Position numbers and translations under genes: made by a program. The notes under the pieces are model-generated. The model was not told the origin of the DNA. It saw only the letters and a list, made by a program, of their open reading frames with translations, and did no database searches. From Citrobacter portucalensis (GTDB lineage Bacteria > Pseudomonadota > Gammaproteobacteria > Enterobacterales > Enterobacteriaceae): DNA of 64,000 nt. Where the stretch lies: NCBI RefSeq assembly GCF_002042885.1, contig NZ_MVFY01000015.1, positions 51,963 through 115,962 of the forward strand, given 5' to 3'. Below, piece by piece: positions 1 through 12,699 of the stretch; within the stretch, counting starts at the first letter, position 1; each line of letters opens with the position of its first letter.

Positions 1-1390
1 GCTACTGAGCGTCGGTATCGATATCGGCACCACTACCACTCAGGTGATTTTCTCGCGCCTTGAGTTAGTCAACCGTGCGGCAGTGTCGCAGGTGCCGCGC
101 TACGAATTCATCAAACGCGAAATTAGCTGGCAAAGCCCGGTGTTCTTTACCCCCGTTGATAAGCAGGGCGGGTTGAAAGAGGCCGAACTTAAGGCGCTGA
201 TCCTCGCCCAGTATCAGGCGGCGGGTATTGCGCCTGAGACTGTCGATTCCGGCGCGATCATCATCACCGGAGAAAGTGCCAAAACCCGTAATGCGCGTCC
301 GGCGGTGATGACGCTCTCTCAGTCGCTGGGGGATTTTGTTGTGGCCAGCGCCGGTCCGCATCTGGAATCGGTGATTGCCGGTCACGGTGCGGGGGCACAA
401 ACCCTGTCCGAGCAGAAGTTGTGCCGCGTACTGAACATCGATATCGGTGGCGGTACGTCGAACTACGTTCTGTTTGATGCTGGAAAGGTCAGCGGTTCGG
501 CTTGCCTCAACGTCGGCGGGCGACTGCTGGAAACGAACGGCCAGGGACGAGTAGTACATGCGCATCAGCCGGGGCAGATGATTGTTGATGACGTATTTGG
601 TCCGGGCACCGACGCCCGAACCCTCAATGCGGCGCAGCTTGTTCAGGTAGCCCGACGGATGGCGGCGCTGATTGTGGAGGTGATTGACGGTACGTTATCA
701 CCTCTGGCGCAGGCGCTGATGCAAACCGGCCTGTTACCGGCGGGCGTGAAACCGGAAGTGATTACGTTGTCCGGCGGGGTGGGCGAGTGCTACCGCAACC
801 AACCAGCCGATCCGTTCTGTTTTTCCGACATTGGCCCGCTGTTAGCAACGGCGCTGCATGAACATCCGCGCCTGCGTGAGATGAACGTGCAGTTCCCGGC
901 GCAAACCGTGCGCGCCACGGTGATTGGCGCCGGTGCGCATACGCTGTCGCTTTCGGGCAGCACCATCTGGCTGGAAGGCGTGGCGCTTCCGCTGCGCAAT
1001 CTGCCGGTGGCGATTCCGGTTGATGAGGCTGATTTGGTGGCCGCCTGGCAACAGGCGCTAATGCAGCTCGATCTGGACCCGCAAACGGACGCCTACGTGC
1101 TGGCGCTGCCCGGTTCGCTGCCGGTGCGCTATGCCGCGCTGTTAACGGTGATTGATGCGCTGCTGGCCTTTGTCGCGCGCTATCCGAATCCGCATCCCCT
1201 GCTGGTGGTAGCCGAGCAGGATTTTGGTAAGGCCCTGGGCATGCTGTTACGCCCACAGTTACAGCAACACCCGCTGGCAGTCATCGATGAGGTGGTTGTC
1301 CGGGCGGGGGACTATATCGACATTGGTACGCCTCTTTTTGGCGGATCGGTTGTGCCGGTGACGGTGAAATCACTCGCATTTCCTTCCTGA
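1..1390 (+). CDS. eutA: EutA, ethanolamine ammonia-lyase reactivating factor (5' end outside the window)
   Basis: Reactivase that removes damaged cobalamin from ethanolamine ammonia-lyase (EutBC), in the ethanolamine utilisation microcompartment pathway. The open frame runs from the first base of the window, so the true start lies upstream. The visible N-terminus carries the actin/Hsp70-type phosphate loop VGIDIGTTTT (bases 11-40) and a second loop LNIDIGGGTSNY near base 430, both expected of this ATPase fold. About 463 residues are present against about 467 in the family, so only a few codons are missing. The stop lies 11 bases before eutB, so it is in the same operon. The start at base 44 would cut off the first phosphate loop and is rejected. 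Confidence 0.95.
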   Translation, partial: LLSVGIDIGTTTTQVIFSRLELVNRAAVSQVPRYEFIKREISWQSPVFFTPVDKQGGLKEAELKALILAQYQAAGIAPETVDSGAIIITGESAKTRNARPAVMTLSQSLGDFVVASAGPHLESVIAGHGAGAQTLSEQKLCRVLNIDIGGGTSNYVLFDAGKVSGSACLNVGGRLLETNGQGRVVHAHQPGQMIVDDVFGPGTDARTLNAAQLVQVARRMAALIVEVIDGTLSPLAQALMQTGLLPAGVKPEVITLSGGVGECYRNQPADPFCFSDIGPLLATALHEHPRLREMNVQFPAQTVRATVIGAGAHTLSLSGSTIWLEGVALPLRNLPVAIPVDEADLVAAWQQALMQLDLDPQTDAYVLALPGSLPVRYAALLTVIDALLAFVARYPNPHPLLVVAEQDFGKALGMLLRPQLQQHPLAVIDEVVVRAGDYIDIGTPLFGGSVVPVTVKSLAFPS

Positions 1391-1401
1391 GGGAACGACT
1401 T

Positions 1402-2763
1402 ATGAAACTAAAGACCACATTGTTCGGCAATGTTTATCAGTTTAAGGATGTTAAAGAGGTGCTGGCAAAAGCCAACGAACTGCGTTCGGGGGATGTGCTG
1501 GCAGGAGTGGCTGCAACCAGTTCGCAGGAGCGCGTGGCGGCCAAGCAGGTACTGTCGGAAATGACGGTGGCGGATATCCGCAATAACCCGGTGATTTCCT
1601 ATGAAGAGGACTGTGTTACTCGTCTGATTCAGGATGACGTCAACGAGACGGCCTATAACCGTATCAAAAACTGGAGTATCAGCGAGCTGCGCGAGTACGT
1701 GCTGAGCGATGAAACCTCCGTTGATGACATTGCGTTTACGCGAAAAGGGTTAACGTCGGAAGTGGTCGCTGCGGTAGCAAAAATCTGCTCTAACGCGGAC
1801 CTGATCTACGGCGGTAAGAAAATGCCGGTGATCAAAAAGGCCAATACCACCATCGGTCTGCCGGGCACCTTCAGCTGCCGTTTGCAGCCGAACGACACCC
1901 GTGATGACGTGCAGAGTATTGCCGCACAAATCTACGAAGGGCTGTCCTTCGGGGCGGGCGATGCGGTGATCGGCGTAAACCCGGTAACGGATGACGTGGA
2001 AAACTTAAGCCGCGTACTGGATACCGTGTACGGCGTTATCGACAAATTCAACATCCCGACCCAGGGCTGCGTACTGGCACACGTGACTACCCAGATCGAA
2101 GCGATTCGTCGCGGAGCGCCGGGCGGGCTGATTTTCCAGAGTATCTGCGGTAGCGAAAAAGGCTTAAAAGAGTTTGGCGTTGAGCTGGCCATGCTGGATG
2201 AAGCGCGCGCAGTGGGCGCTGAGTTCAACCGTATCGCCGGGGAAAACTGCCTGTACTTCGAAACCGGGCAAGGGTCTGCACTTTCCGCGGGCGCGAACTT
2301 CGGCGCCGATCAGGTGACGATGGAAGCGCGTAACTACGGGCTGGCACGCCACTATGATCCGTTCCTGGTGAACACCGTGGTGGGCTTTATCGGGCCGGAG
2401 TATCTCTACAACGACCGTCAGATTATTCGCGCGGGTCTGGAAGATCACTTTATGGGCAAGCTGAGCGGCATCTCAATGGGCTGCGACTGCTGCTACACCA
2501 ACCATGCTGATGCTGACCAGAACCTTAACGAAAATCTGATGATTCTGCTCGCCACCGCTGGCTGCAACTACATCATGGGCATGCCGCTCGGTGACGACAT
2601 CATGCTCAACTATCAGACCACCGCCTTCCATGACACCGCGACCGTGCGTCAGCTGCTGAACCTGCGTCCGTCGCCGGAGTTTGAACGCTGGCTGGAAACC
2701 ATGGGCATTATGGCAAACGGTCGCCTGACCAAACGGGCGGGCGATCCGTCACTGTTCTTCTGA
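1402..2763 (+). CDS. eutB: Ethanolamine ammonia-lyase large (catalytic) subunit EutB
   Basis: Catalytic subunit of adenosylcobalamin-dependent ethanolamine ammonia-lyase, which splits ethanolamine into acetaldehyde and ammonia inside the Eut microcompartment. It is full length at 453 residues with no gaps against the family. Residues reported to line the substrate site of the E. coli enzyme are all present at the same numbers: R160, Q162, N193, E287 and D362. An AGGGA-type ribosome binding site lies just ahead of the ATG, inside the 11-base gap after eutA. eutC follows after 20 bases, consistent with co-translation of the two subunits. Confidence 0.98.
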   Translation: MKLKTTLFGNVYQFKDVKEVLAKANELRSGDVLAGVAATSSQERVAAKQVLSEMTVADIRNNPVISYEEDCVTRLIQDDVNETAYNRIKNWSISELREYVLSDETSVDDIAFTRKGLTSEVVAAVAKICSNADLIYGGKKMPVIKKANTTIGLPGTFSCRLQPNDTRDDVQSIAAQIYEGLSFGAGDAVIGVNPVTDDVENLSRVLDTVYGVIDKFNIPTQGCVLAHVTTQIEAIRRGAPGGLIFQSICGSEKGLKEFGVELAMLDEARAVGAEFNRIAGENCLYFETGQGSALSAGANFGADQVTMEARNYGLARHYDPFLVNTVVGFIGPEYLYNDRQIIRAGLEDHFMGKLSGISMGCDCCYTNHADADQNLNENLMILLATAGCNYIMGMPLGDDIMLNYQTTAFHDTATVRQLLNLRPSPEFERWLETMGIMANGRLTKRAGDPSLFF

Positions 2764-2783
2764 TGACGCGGGGATGACACACG

Positions 2784-3680
2784 ATGGATCAAAAACAGAT
2801 TGAAGAAATTGTACGCAGCGTAATGGCGTCAATGGGTGAGTCTCAACCGCAGGCTCAAGAACCGTCAGCACCAGCAAAATGCAGCACCACGCAGTGCGCC
2901 GCGCCGACCGGTGAAAGCTGCGCGATGGACTTAGGCTCAGCCGAAGCCAAAGCGTGGATTGGCGTTGAGAATCCGCACCGTGCAGAGGTGTTGACTGAAC
3001 TTCGCCGTAGCACCGCTGCGCGTGTATGTACCGGTCGTGCCGGTCCTCGTCCGCGTACCCAGGCGCTGCTGCGTTTCCTGGCTGACCACTCGCGTTCGAA
3101 AGATACGGTATTGAAAGAAGTGCCGGAAGAGTGGGTAAAAGCCCAGGGGCTGCTGGAAGTGCGCTCGGAAATCAGCGACAAAAACCTGTATCTGACGCGT
3201 CCGGATATGGGGCGTCGTCTGAGTGCGGAAGCCATTGAAGCACTGAAATCACAGTGTGTAATGAATCCGGATGTGCAGGTGATTATTTCTGATGGCCTGT
3301 CTACCGACGCGATTACCGCTAACTATGAAGAGATCCTGCCGCCGCTGTTGTCGGGCTTAAAACAGGCCGGATTGAAGGTCGGGACGCCGTTCTTTGTTCG
3401 CTATGGGCGCGTGAAAATCGAAGATCAGATCGGCGAACTGCTGGGTGCAAAAGCGGTGATCCTGCTGGTTGGTGAACGTCCGGGCCTCGGCCAGTCGGAA
3501 AGTCTTTCTTGCTATGCCGTCTATTCGCCGCGTGTGGCGACCACCGTTGAGGCTGATCGTACCTGTATCTCGAACATTCACCAGGGCGGTACGCCACCGG
3601 TTGAAGCGGCGGCGGTGATTGTGGATTTGGCCAAGCGCATGCTGGAGCAAAAAGCATCCGGCATCAATATGACCCGTTAA
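2784..3680 (+). CDS. eutC: Ethanolamine ammonia-lyase small subunit EutC
   Basis: Small subunit of ethanolamine ammonia-lyase; with EutB it binds adenosylcobalamin at the subunit interface. Its 298 residues are close to the family length. The first ~19 residues ([19 protein letters not shown]) form the short amphipathic helix known to target EutC to the microcompartment lumen. A Pro/Ala/Cys-rich linker (about 20-47) joins it to the catalytic domain. The motif [14 protein letters not shown] (around residues 230-243) is a family hallmark. It lies between eutB (20-base gap) and eutL (9-base gap) and carries a GGAGG ribosome binding site for eutL at its 3' end. Confidence 0.98.
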   Translation: MDQKQIEEIVRSVMASMGESQPQAQEPSAPAKCSTTQCAAPTGESCAMDLGSAEAKAWIGVENPHRAEVLTELRRSTAARVCTGRAGPRPRTQALLRFLADHSRSKDTVLKEVPEEWVKAQGLLEVRSEISDKNLYLTRPDMGRRLSAEAIEALKSQCVMNPDVQVIISDGLSTDAITANYEEILPPLLSGLKQAGLKVGTPFFVRYGRVKIEDQIGELLGAKAVILLVGERPGLGQSESLSCYAVYSPRVATTVEADRTCISNIHQGGTPPVEAAAVIVDLAKRMLEQKASGINMTR

Positions 3681-3689
3681 GGAGGCATC

Positions 3690-4349
3690 ATGCCAGCATT
3701 AGATTTAATTAGACCTTCAGTCACCGCAATGCGTGTGATTGCCTCGGTAAATGACGGTTTTGCCCGCGAACTTAAATTACCGCCACATATACGTAGCCTC
3801 GGACTCATCACAGCAGATTCTGATGACGTGGCGTATATTGCCGCAGACGAAGCGACAAAACAGGCAATGGTCGAAGTGGTTTATGGCCGCTCGCTGTATG
3901 CCGGTGCGGCGCACAGTCCCTCTCCAACATCGGGCGAAGTGCTGATTATGCTCGGTGGACCAAACCCGGCCGAAGTTCGCGCGGGTCTGGACGCGATGGT
4001 GGCCAATATTGAAAGCGGGGCGGCATTCCAGTGGGCGAATGACGCAGAAGATACCGCCTTCCTGGCGCATGTGGTTTCGCGTACCGGTTCGTATCTCTCC
4101 GCAACCGCGGGATGCCGACTGGGCGATCCGATGGCGTATCTGGTAGCACCGCCGCTGGAAGCGACATTTGGTATTGATGCCGCGCTGAAATCTGCCGATG
4201 TACAACTGGTGACCTATGTACCTCCGCCGTCAGAAACTAACTATTCAGCCGCGTTTTTGACCGGTAGCCAGGCCGCTTGTAAAGCCGCATGTAACGCCTT
4301 TGCCGATGCCGTTCTGGATATTGCCCGTAATCCAATCCAGCGCGCGTAA
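3690..4349 (+). CDS. eutL: Ethanolamine microcompartment shell protein EutL
   Basis: Shell protein of the ethanolamine utilisation microcompartment. EutL contains two fused, circularly permuted BMC domains and assembles as a trimer with a central gated pore; that structure is known for the family, not visible here. The 219-residue length equals the usual length and the N-terminus [20 protein letters not shown] is typical. A strong AAGGAGG site sits 6 bases before the ATG. It is in the eut operon, 8 bases ahead of eutK. Nothing looks damaged. Confidence 0.97.
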   Translation: MPALDLIRPSVTAMRVIASVNDGFARELKLPPHIRSLGLITADSDDVAYIAADEATKQAMVEVVYGRSLYAGAAHSPSPTSGEVLIMLGGPNPAEVRAGLDAMVANIESGAAFQWANDAEDTAFLAHVVSRTGSYLSATAGCRLGDPMAYLVAPPLEATFGIDAALKSADVQLVTYVPPPSETNYSAAFLTGSQAACKAACNAFADAVLDIARNPIQRA

Positions 4350-4357
4350 GAGAGGTA

Positions 4358-4891
4358 GTGATGATCAATGCACTGGGATTACTGGAAGTGGATGGCATGG
4401 TGGCTGCCGTGGACGCGGCCGATGCCATGCTGAAAGCCGCGAACGTGCGTCTGCTTAGCCACGAAGTGCTCGATCCTGGTCGGCTGACGCTGGTGGTGGA
4501 AGGCGATCTGGCGGCATGCCGCGCAGCGCTGGATGCTGGCAGTGCAGCCGCAGCGCGTACGGGCCGTGTTATCAGCCGTAAGGAAATAGGCCGGCCGGAC
4601 GATGACACCCAGTGGCTGATCGGCGGTTTTAAACGCCAGCCGAAGAAACCTGAACAGAAGCCAGAAGCGAAAACAGAAGTGAAACCAGAGAAGACACAGG
4701 ACGCCCCAGTGACGTCTGAATCCTCTGCCCAACTTCTGACGCTGTTAGCATCGGTCCGTCAAGGAATGACGGCAGGGGAAGTGGCGGCCCACTTTGGCTG
4801 GTCACTTGATGAAGCCAGAAATGCGCTGGAACAGCTCTTTTCTGATGGAGCGTTGCGTAAACGCAGTAGTCGCTACCGCTTAAAAAATTAA
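4358..4891 (+). CDS. eutK: Ethanolamine microcompartment shell protein EutK with C-terminal helical domain
   Basis: Minor shell protein of the Eut microcompartment. Residues 1 to about 88 form a BMC domain (MINALGLLEVDGMVAAVDAA). A charged Lys/Glu/Pro-rich linker follows at about 90-120, with repeated KPE motifs. Residues from about 122 form a small winged-helix-like domain (SVRQGMTAGEVAAHFGWS) thought in the family to bind nucleic acid. The 177 residues are somewhat longer than the roughly 166 of E. coli, and the linker appears to account for the difference. It is last of the structural genes; eutR begins 48 bases later. Confidence 0.96.
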   Translation: MMINALGLLEVDGMVAAVDAADAMLKAANVRLLSHEVLDPGRLTLVVEGDLAACRAALDAGSAAAARTGRVISRKEIGRPDDDTQWLIGGFKRQPKKPEQKPEAKTEVKPEKTQDAPVTSESSAQLLTLLASVRQGMTAGEVAAHFGWSLDEARNALEQLFSDGALRKRSSRYRLKN

Positions 4892-4939
4892 CCTGTCGGA
4901 GGGCCGGGGGCTTCGTTGAAGCTTCCGGCTTAAAAGATC

Positions 4940-5992
4940 ATGAAAAAGAACCGTACTGCAAACTTGCACCATCTTTATCATGAAGTATTACCCGAAGACG
5001 TTAAACTGACGCCGAAAGTGGAAGTGGACAACGTTCACCAACGGCGAACAACGGATGTGTATGAGCACGCGCTGACGATTACCGCCTGGCAGCAGATCTA
5101 CGACCAGCTGCATCCGGGAAAATTTCATGGCGAGTTCACGGAAATCCTGCTCGATGATATTCAGGTGTTCCGTGAATACACCGGACTGGCGCTGCGTCAG
5201 TCGTGCCTTGTCTGGCCAAACTCATTTTGGTTTGGCATTCCGGCCACGCGCGGCGAGCAGGGATTTATTGGTACCCAGTGTTTGGGTAGCGCTGAAATTG
5301 CCACCCGCCCAGGCGGGACGGAGTTTGAACTGAGTACGCCGGATGATTACACCATTTTGGGTGTCGTCATTTCGGAAGAGGCCATAGCTCGTCAGGCCAA
5401 CTTCCTGCATAACCCGGAAAGGGTGTTGCATATGCTGCGCAATCAGTCGGCGCTGGAAGTTAAAGAACAACACAAAGCCGCGCTATGGGGCTTTGTGCAG
5501 CAGGCGCTGGCGACGTTTAGTGAGAATCCTGAAAACCTTCACCAACCCGCGGTGCGTAAAGTGTTGGGGGATAACCTGCTGCTGGCGATGGGCACCATGC
5601 TGGAAGAAGCGCAGCCGATTATGACTGCGGAGAGCATCAGCCATCAGAGCTATCGTCGCTTGCTGTCACGTGCGCGCGAATATGTGCTGGAAAATATGTC
5701 AGAGCCGCTGACCGTGCTCGACTTATGCAATCAGCTGCACGTTAGCCGCCGGACGTTGCAAAACGCCTTTCACGCGATCCTCGGTATTGGCCCGAATGCC
5801 TGGTTGAAACGTATTCGCCTGAACGCCGTGCGCCGTGAGTTGATAAGCCCATGGTCGCAGAGTGCGACGGTGAAAGACGCCGCCATGCAGTGGGGATTCT
5901 GGCATTTAGGGCAGTTTGCCACCGACTACCAGCAGCTGTTTGCGGAGAAACCGTCGTTGACGCTGCATCAGCGTATGCGCCAGTGGGCATGA
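4940..5992 (+). CDS. eutR: EutR, AraC-family activator of the eut operon
   Basis: Transcription activator that responds to ethanolamine plus adenosylcobalamin and switches on the eut operon. The 350-residue protein has an N-terminal sensing region and a C-terminal AraC helix-turn-helix pair, with the first helix-turn-helix around 243-275 ([20 protein letters not shown]) and the family-typical RLNAVRREL segment after it. It lies 48 bases after eutK in the same direction, so it probably shares operon transcription and may also have a weak internal promoter. A REP pair follows directly. Confidence 0.96.
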   Translation: MKKNRTANLHHLYHEVLPEDVKLTPKVEVDNVHQRRTTDVYEHALTITAWQQIYDQLHPGKFHGEFTEILLDDIQVFREYTGLALRQSCLVWPNSFWFGIPATRGEQGFIGTQCLGSAEIATRPGGTEFELSTPDDYTILGVVISEEAIARQANFLHNPERVLHMLRNQSALEVKEQHKAALWGFVQQALATFSENPENLHQPAVRKVLGDNLLLAMGTMLEEAQPIMTAESISHQSYRRLLSRAREYVLENMSEPLTVLDLCNQLHVSRRTLQNAFHAILGIGPNAWLKRIRLNAVRRELISPWSQSATVKDAAMQWGFWHLGQFATDYQQLFAEKPSLTLHQRMRQWA

Positions 5993-6003
5993 TGAGATTA
6001 TTG

Positions 6004-6085
6004 TGCCGGATGCGACGCTAACGCGTCTTATCCGGCCTACGGGTTTGCTGTTGTTGCAGGCCTGATAAGCGTAGCGCCATCAGGC
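6004..6085. repeat. REP/BIME pair between eutR and hemF
   Basis: Two palindromic REP units in opposite orientation: GCCGGATGCGACGCTAACGC followed by a TTATCCGGCCTAC end, then GGCCTGATAAGCGTAGCGCC ending ATCAGGC. They lie between the convergent ends of eutR and hemF, the usual BIME position, and may act as a transcript 3' stabiliser or terminator. Confidence 0.9.
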
Positions 6086-6087
6086 AA

Positions 6088-7859
<1,772 letters not shown>

Positions 7860-8071
7860 ACGGCCTGAGTTGTAAAAAAAAGGTTCTAAACGTTATATCG
7901 TATCGCGTAGTCCGTTGCGACGGATCGAGATAAGAATTGTTTTACTTTTCATTTCAATACGTGACAATTCCGTATTATGCCATTTTTTCCGCCGCTTCGC
8001 GTCAGATATTGGCTAAATCAGCCGTTCGCGCCATAATCGCTTTTTAACGTCCTGAAAAGGTACCCAATACC

Positions 8072-8497
8072 ATGGAAATACGCGTTTTTCGCCAGGAAGA
8101 TTTCGAAGAGGTGATCACCCTCTGGGAGCGTTGTGATTTGCTGCGTCCATGGAACGACCCTGAAATGGACATCGAACGTAAAGTCAATCATGACGTCAGC
8201 TTGTTCCTCGTTGCTGAAGTGAACGGCGAGGTGGTCGGTACGGTGATGGGCGGATACGACGGGCATCGCGGTTCCGCCTATTACTTGGGCGTGCATCCTG
8301 AGTTTCGCGGTCGCGGCATCGCCAATGCGCTGCTCAACCGGCTGGAGAAAAAGCTCATTGCCCGCGGTTGTCCGAAGATTCAAATCATGGTGCGTGACGA
8401 TAACGACGTCGTACAGGGCATGTATGAACGTTTGGGCTATGAACACGCGGATGTACTCAATCTGGGCAAGCGTTTGATCGAAGATGAAGAGTACTGA
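8072..8497 (+). CDS. ypeA: GNAT-family acetyltransferase YpeA
   Basis: Predicted N-acetyltransferase of the GNAT fold; the substrate is not established. The 141-residue length and sequence agree with E. coli YpeA. The acetyl-CoA binding loop is visible as [17 protein letters not shown] (about residues 73-89, R/Q-x-x-G-x-G/A type), followed by the YERLGYE motif near the C-terminus. An AAAAGG site lies 10 bases before the ATG. The 3' end overlaps yfeZ by 14 bases, which suggests coupled translation. Confidence 0.93.
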   Translation: MEIRVFRQEDFEEVITLWERCDLLRPWNDPEMDIERKVNHDVSLFLVAEVNGEVVGTVMGGYDGHRGSAYYLGVHPEFRGRGIANALLNRLEKKLIARGCPKIQIMVRDDNDVVQGMYERLGYEHADVLNLGKRLIEDEEY

Positions 8498-8933
8498 GTT
8501 TCATCCGGCCGACTATGACGGTCATGGGCGTCTGCGCCTGCCTTTTCTCTTCTGGTGCGTACTGCTGCTGCAGGCACGCACCTGGGTTTTGTTCGTGATT
8601 GCCGGTTCTTCCCGTGAGCAGGGCAACACCTTGCTGAATCTGTTTTATCCCGATCATGACGCATTCTGGCTGGGGTTGCTTCCCGGCGTTCCCGCCGTGT
8701 TGGCGTTTTTACTCAGCGGGCGACGCTTTGCGTTTCCGGTGCTCTGGCGCTGGCTGCGCGGATTATTGATTTTCGCTCAACTGGTGCTGCTGTGCTGGCA
8801 GCCGGTGATGTGGCTGGCAGGCGATCCGCTCAATGGCGTCGGGCTGGCGCTGCTGGTGGCGGATATTGTCGCGCTGATCTGGCTGTTAACCAATCAACGT
8901 CTGCGCGCCTGTTTTTCCCTTGAGAAAGAATAA
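8484..8933 (+). CDS. yfeZ: Inner membrane protein YfeZ
   Basis: Small membrane protein of unknown function (DUF2919 type). Its 149 residues hold about four hydrophobic segments, at roughly 21-40, 58-73, 85-103 and 112-133, with short polar N- and C-termini. Its start lies inside the end of ypeA (14-base overlap in another frame), so translation is probably coupled. yfeY follows after 59 bases. The assignment rests on position and length as in E. coli. Confidence 0.88.
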   Translation: MKSTEFHPADYDGHGRLRLPFLFWCVLLLQARTWVLFVIAGSSREQGNTLLNLFYPDHDAFWLGLLPGVPAVLAFLLSGRRFAFPVLWRWLRGLLIFAQLVLLCWQPVMWLAGDPLNGVGLALLVADIVALIWLLTNQRLRACFSLEKE

Positions 8934-8992
8934 CGGCACTTTTTGGGGAAACCGGACTCCAAGCACCGTTGATAAATAAGGAAGGAAGTGAA

Positions 8993-9568
8993 ATGAAATC
9001 ACTGCGTTTGACTTTATGCACGATGCCGCTGCTACTGGCCGGGTGTTCAACGTTGTCCTCGGTGAACTGGTCTGCCGCCAATCCGTGGAACTGGTTTGGT
9101 TCTTCAACGCAGGTCACAGAGCAGGGCGTAGGAGCGTTAACGGGCGCTACGCCGCTGGATGAAAAAGCCATTGCTGATGCGCTGGACGGTGATTACCGCC
9201 TGCGTAGCGGAATGAAGACCGATAACGGTAATGTGGTGCGCTTCTATGAAGCGATGAAAGACGACAAGCTGGCGATAGTCATCAACGGCAGCCAGGGAAC
9301 CATCAGTCGTATTGATGTATTAGATCACGATATTTCGTCAGCCGCGGGTGTCGAAATCGGTACACCGTTTAGCGACCTTTACACTAAAGCTTTCGGTAAT
9401 TGCCAAAAAGCAACCGGCGATGACAGCGCGGGCGTTGAGTGTAAAGCTGAAGGAAGTCAACATATTAGCTATATTTTTTCCGGTGAATGGAGCGGGCCTG
9501 AGGATATAATGCCGTCTGACGACACGCTGAAAGCGTGGAAAGTAAGCAAAATTATCTGGCGGCGTTAA
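8993..9568 (+). CDS. yfeY: Outer membrane lipoprotein YfeY (DUF1131, RpoE-regulated family)
   Basis: Predicted lipoprotein, 191 residues as in E. coli. The signal peptide ends in a lipobox LLAGC, with the acylated cysteine at about residue 18. A GGAAGGAAG ribosome binding site just upstream decides the ATG at 8993 rather than the in-frame codon at 8969. In E. coli yfeY belongs to the sigma-E envelope stress regulon and its function is unknown. A 9-bp hairpin with a T-run lies about 55 bases after its stop. Confidence 0.92.
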   Translation: MKSLRLTLCTMPLLLAGCSTLSSVNWSAANPWNWFGSSTQVTEQGVGALTGATPLDEKAIADALDGDYRLRSGMKTDNGNVVRFYEAMKDDKLAIVINGSQGTISRIDVLDHDISSAAGVEIGTPFSDLYTKAFGNCQKATGDDSAGVECKAEGSQHISYIFSGEWSGPEDIMPSDDTLKAWKVSKIIWRR

Positions 9569-9613
9569 TTTGCGTCTGAACAAATCGGCTTGTTAAAAAA
9601 ACAGGTAGAATAG

Positions 9614-10561
<948 letters not shown>

Positions 10562-10597
10562 TGGTGAGCTGAGCCTGTTATCGGCCACGAAATAGAC

Positions 10598-10624
10598 ATC
10601 CCCGCATCGTCGGGGATTTTTTTT
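10598..10624 (+). terminator. Terminator of yfeX
   Basis: Stem ATCCCCG (10598-10604) pairs with CGGGGAT (10611-10617), loop CATCGT, followed by eight T residues. Confidence 0.9.
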
Positions 10625-10733
10625 ACCTGAGATTAACCTGATTTAGTGAGCTATTCCTCAGCACTAATTTGTTATTGCTGTATCTTCTGCGTGAATGAAG
10701 CGAAGGCTTCATATTCAAAAGGAGAATATTGAA

Positions 10734-11525
10734 ATGGGAAAACTCACGGGCAAAACAGCATTGATTACGGGCGCATCTCAGGGTATTGGCGAGGGTATCG
10801 CCAGAACGTTTGCCCGCCATGGTGCGAACTTAATCCTGCTGGATATCTCCGATGAGATTGAAAAACTGGCGGATGAGTTGGCTGGGCGAGGGCACCGTTG
10901 CACAGCTGTTCACGCTGACGTCAGAGATTTTGCGTCGGTCAAGGAAGCGGTGACGCGCGCGAAGCAGATTGAAGGCAAAATCGATATTCTGGTGAACAAT
11001 GCCGGCGTATGCCGCCTCGGTAACTTCCTTGATATGAGCGATGAAGATCGCGATTTCCACATTGATATCAACATTAAAGGCGTCTGGAACGTGACGAAAG
11101 CCGTTCTGCCGGAGATGATTGCGCGCAAAGATGGGCGCATCGTGATGATGTCATCGGTGACCGGCGATATGGTTGCTGACCCGGGCGAAACGGCCTACGC
11201 GCTGTCGAAAGCCGCGATCATCGGTTTGACCAAATCCCTGGCGGTAGAATATGCGCAGTCCGGCATTCGCGTGAACGCCATTTGCCCTGGCTACGTTCGT
11301 ACGCCGATGGCGGAAAGCATTGCGCGTCAGTCTAACCCGGAAGATCCTGAATCCGTTTTAGTCGAAATGGCGAAAGCGATCCCGATGCGTCGTCTGGCCT
11401 GCCCGCTTGAGGTCGGTGAACTGGCGGCGTTCCTGGCATCGGATGAGTCCAGTTATTTAACTGGCACGCAAAACGTGATTGATGGCGGCAGCACTTTGCC
11501 TGAAAGCGTAAGCGTCGGCGTCTGA
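10734..11525 (+). CDS. ucpA: Short-chain dehydrogenase/reductase UcpA
   Basis: NAD(P)-dependent oxidoreductase of the classical SDR family, 263 residues. Visible motifs are the nucleotide loop TGASQGIG (residues 12-19), NNAG (88-91), a catalytic serine at 140/141, and the pair Y155-K159 in YALSK. In E. coli it is linked to furfural tolerance and lies next to the cys operon; the true substrate is unknown. The ATG at 10734 follows AAAGGAG and gives the family length; the frame opening at 10695 is too long. Confidence 0.94.
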   Translation: MGKLTGKTALITGASQGIGEGIARTFARHGANLILLDISDEIEKLADELAGRGHRCTAVHADVRDFASVKEAVTRAKQIEGKIDILVNNAGVCRLGNFLDMSDEDRDFHIDINIKGVWNVTKAVLPEMIARKDGRIVMMSSVTGDMVADPGETAYALSKAAIIGLTKSLAVEYAQSGIRVNAICPGYVRTPMAESIARQSNPEDPESVLVEMAKAIPMRRLACPLEVGELAAFLASDESSYLTGTQNVIDGGSTLPESVSVGV

Positions 11526-11536
11526 TTGATGCCGGT

Positions 11537-11561
11537 CTCCTCCCCATGTGCTGGGGAGGAG
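11537..11561 (+). terminator. Hairpin after ucpA
   Basis: A strong 10-bp perfect stem, CTCCTCCCCA (11537-11546) with TGGGGAGGAG (11552-11561). The following sequence is only moderately T-rich, so termination efficiency is uncertain. Confidence 0.6.
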
Positions 11562-11682
11562 GTACCCCTTATTCTCTTTTCAACTTTCAAATCATCAAAC
11601 GGTATATAAAACCGTTACTCCTTTAGCACTGGTTATAAATATGATGACCATAAGAAAGTCATTTAATTTATAAGGGTGCGCA

Positions 11683-12699
11683 ATGGCCGTTAACTTACTG
11701 AAAAAAAGAACACTGACGCTGGCAGCCATGCTGTTGCTGGTGGGGCAGGCGCAGGCAACGGAACTGCTGAACAGTTCATACGATGTTTCCCGCGAGCTGT
11801 TTGCCGCCCTTAATCCGCCGTTTGAACAGCAATGGGCGAAGGATAACGGCGGCGACAAACTGACGATTAAACAATCTCATGCCGGGTCATCAAAACAGGC
11901 GTTGGCGATTTTGCAGGGGCTGAAAGCTGACGTCGTGACCTATAACCAGGTGACCGACGTGCAGATCCTGCATGACAAAGGCAAGCTGATCCCTGCCGAC
12001 TGGCAAAGCCGCCTGCCGAATAACAGTTCGCCATTCTATTCCACCATGGCGTTTTTGGTGCGTAAGGGCAACCCGAAGAATATCCACGAATGGAACGATC
12101 TGGTTCGCCCGGACGTGAAGCTGATTTTCCCGAACCCGAAAACCTCCGGTAACGCACGCTATACCTATCTGGCAGCGTGGGGCGCGGCAGATAAAGCGGA
12201 CGGTGGGGATAAAGCCAAAACCGAACAGTTCATGACCCAGTTTCTGAAAAACGTGGAAGTATTTGATACCGGCGGTCGTGGTGCAACTACCACCTTCGTG
12301 GAGCGTGGTCTGGGCGACGTACTGATTACCTTTGAATCGGAAGTGAACAATATCCGTAAACAGTACGAAGACCAGGGCTTCGAAGTGGTGGTGCCGAAGG
12401 TCAACATTCTGGCGGAGTTCCCGGTGGCCTGGGTAGATAAAAATGTGCAGGCCAACGGTACTGAAAAAGCGGCGAAAGCTTACCTGAACTGGCTGTACAG
12501 CCCGCAGGCGCAAACCATCATTACCGATTTCTACTACCGCGTGAATAACCCGCAGGTAATGGACAAGCTGAAAGATAAATTCCCGCAGACCGAATTGTTC
12601 CGTGTGGAAGATAAGTTTGGCTCGTGGCCTGAAGTGATGAAAACGCACTTTGTCAGCGGCGGTGAGCTGGACAAACTGCTGGCGGCGGGGCGTAAGTAA
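11683..12699 (+). CDS. cysP: Periplasmic thiosulfate/sulfate-binding protein CysP
   Basis: Solute receptor that feeds thiosulfate and sulfate to the CysTWA ABC transporter. The 338-residue protein has a Sec signal peptide ending QAQA at about residue 25. The binding-protein fold follows; its anion-site region [13 protein letters not shown] and the segment GRGATTTF are typical. It is the first gene of cysPTWA-cysM and is normally activated by CysB with acetylserine; the 157-base upstream gap holds the expected promoter region, though I could not define CysB sites. The stop touches the cysT start. Confidence 0.97.
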   Translation: MAVNLLKKRTLTLAAMLLLVGQAQATELLNSSYDVSRELFAALNPPFEQQWAKDNGGDKLTIKQSHAGSSKQALAILQGLKADVVTYNQVTDVQILHDKGKLIPADWQSRLPNNSSPFYSTMAFLVRKGNPKNIHEWNDLVRPDVKLIFPNPKTSGNARYTYLAAWGAADKADGGDKAKTEQFMTQFLKNVEVFDTGGRGATTTFVERGLGDVLITFESEVNNIRKQYEDQGFEVVVPKVNILAEFPVAWVDKNVQANGTEKAAKAYLNWLYSPQAQTIITDFYYRVNNPQVMDKLKDKFPQTELFRVEDKFGSWPEVMKTHFVSGGELDKLLAAGRK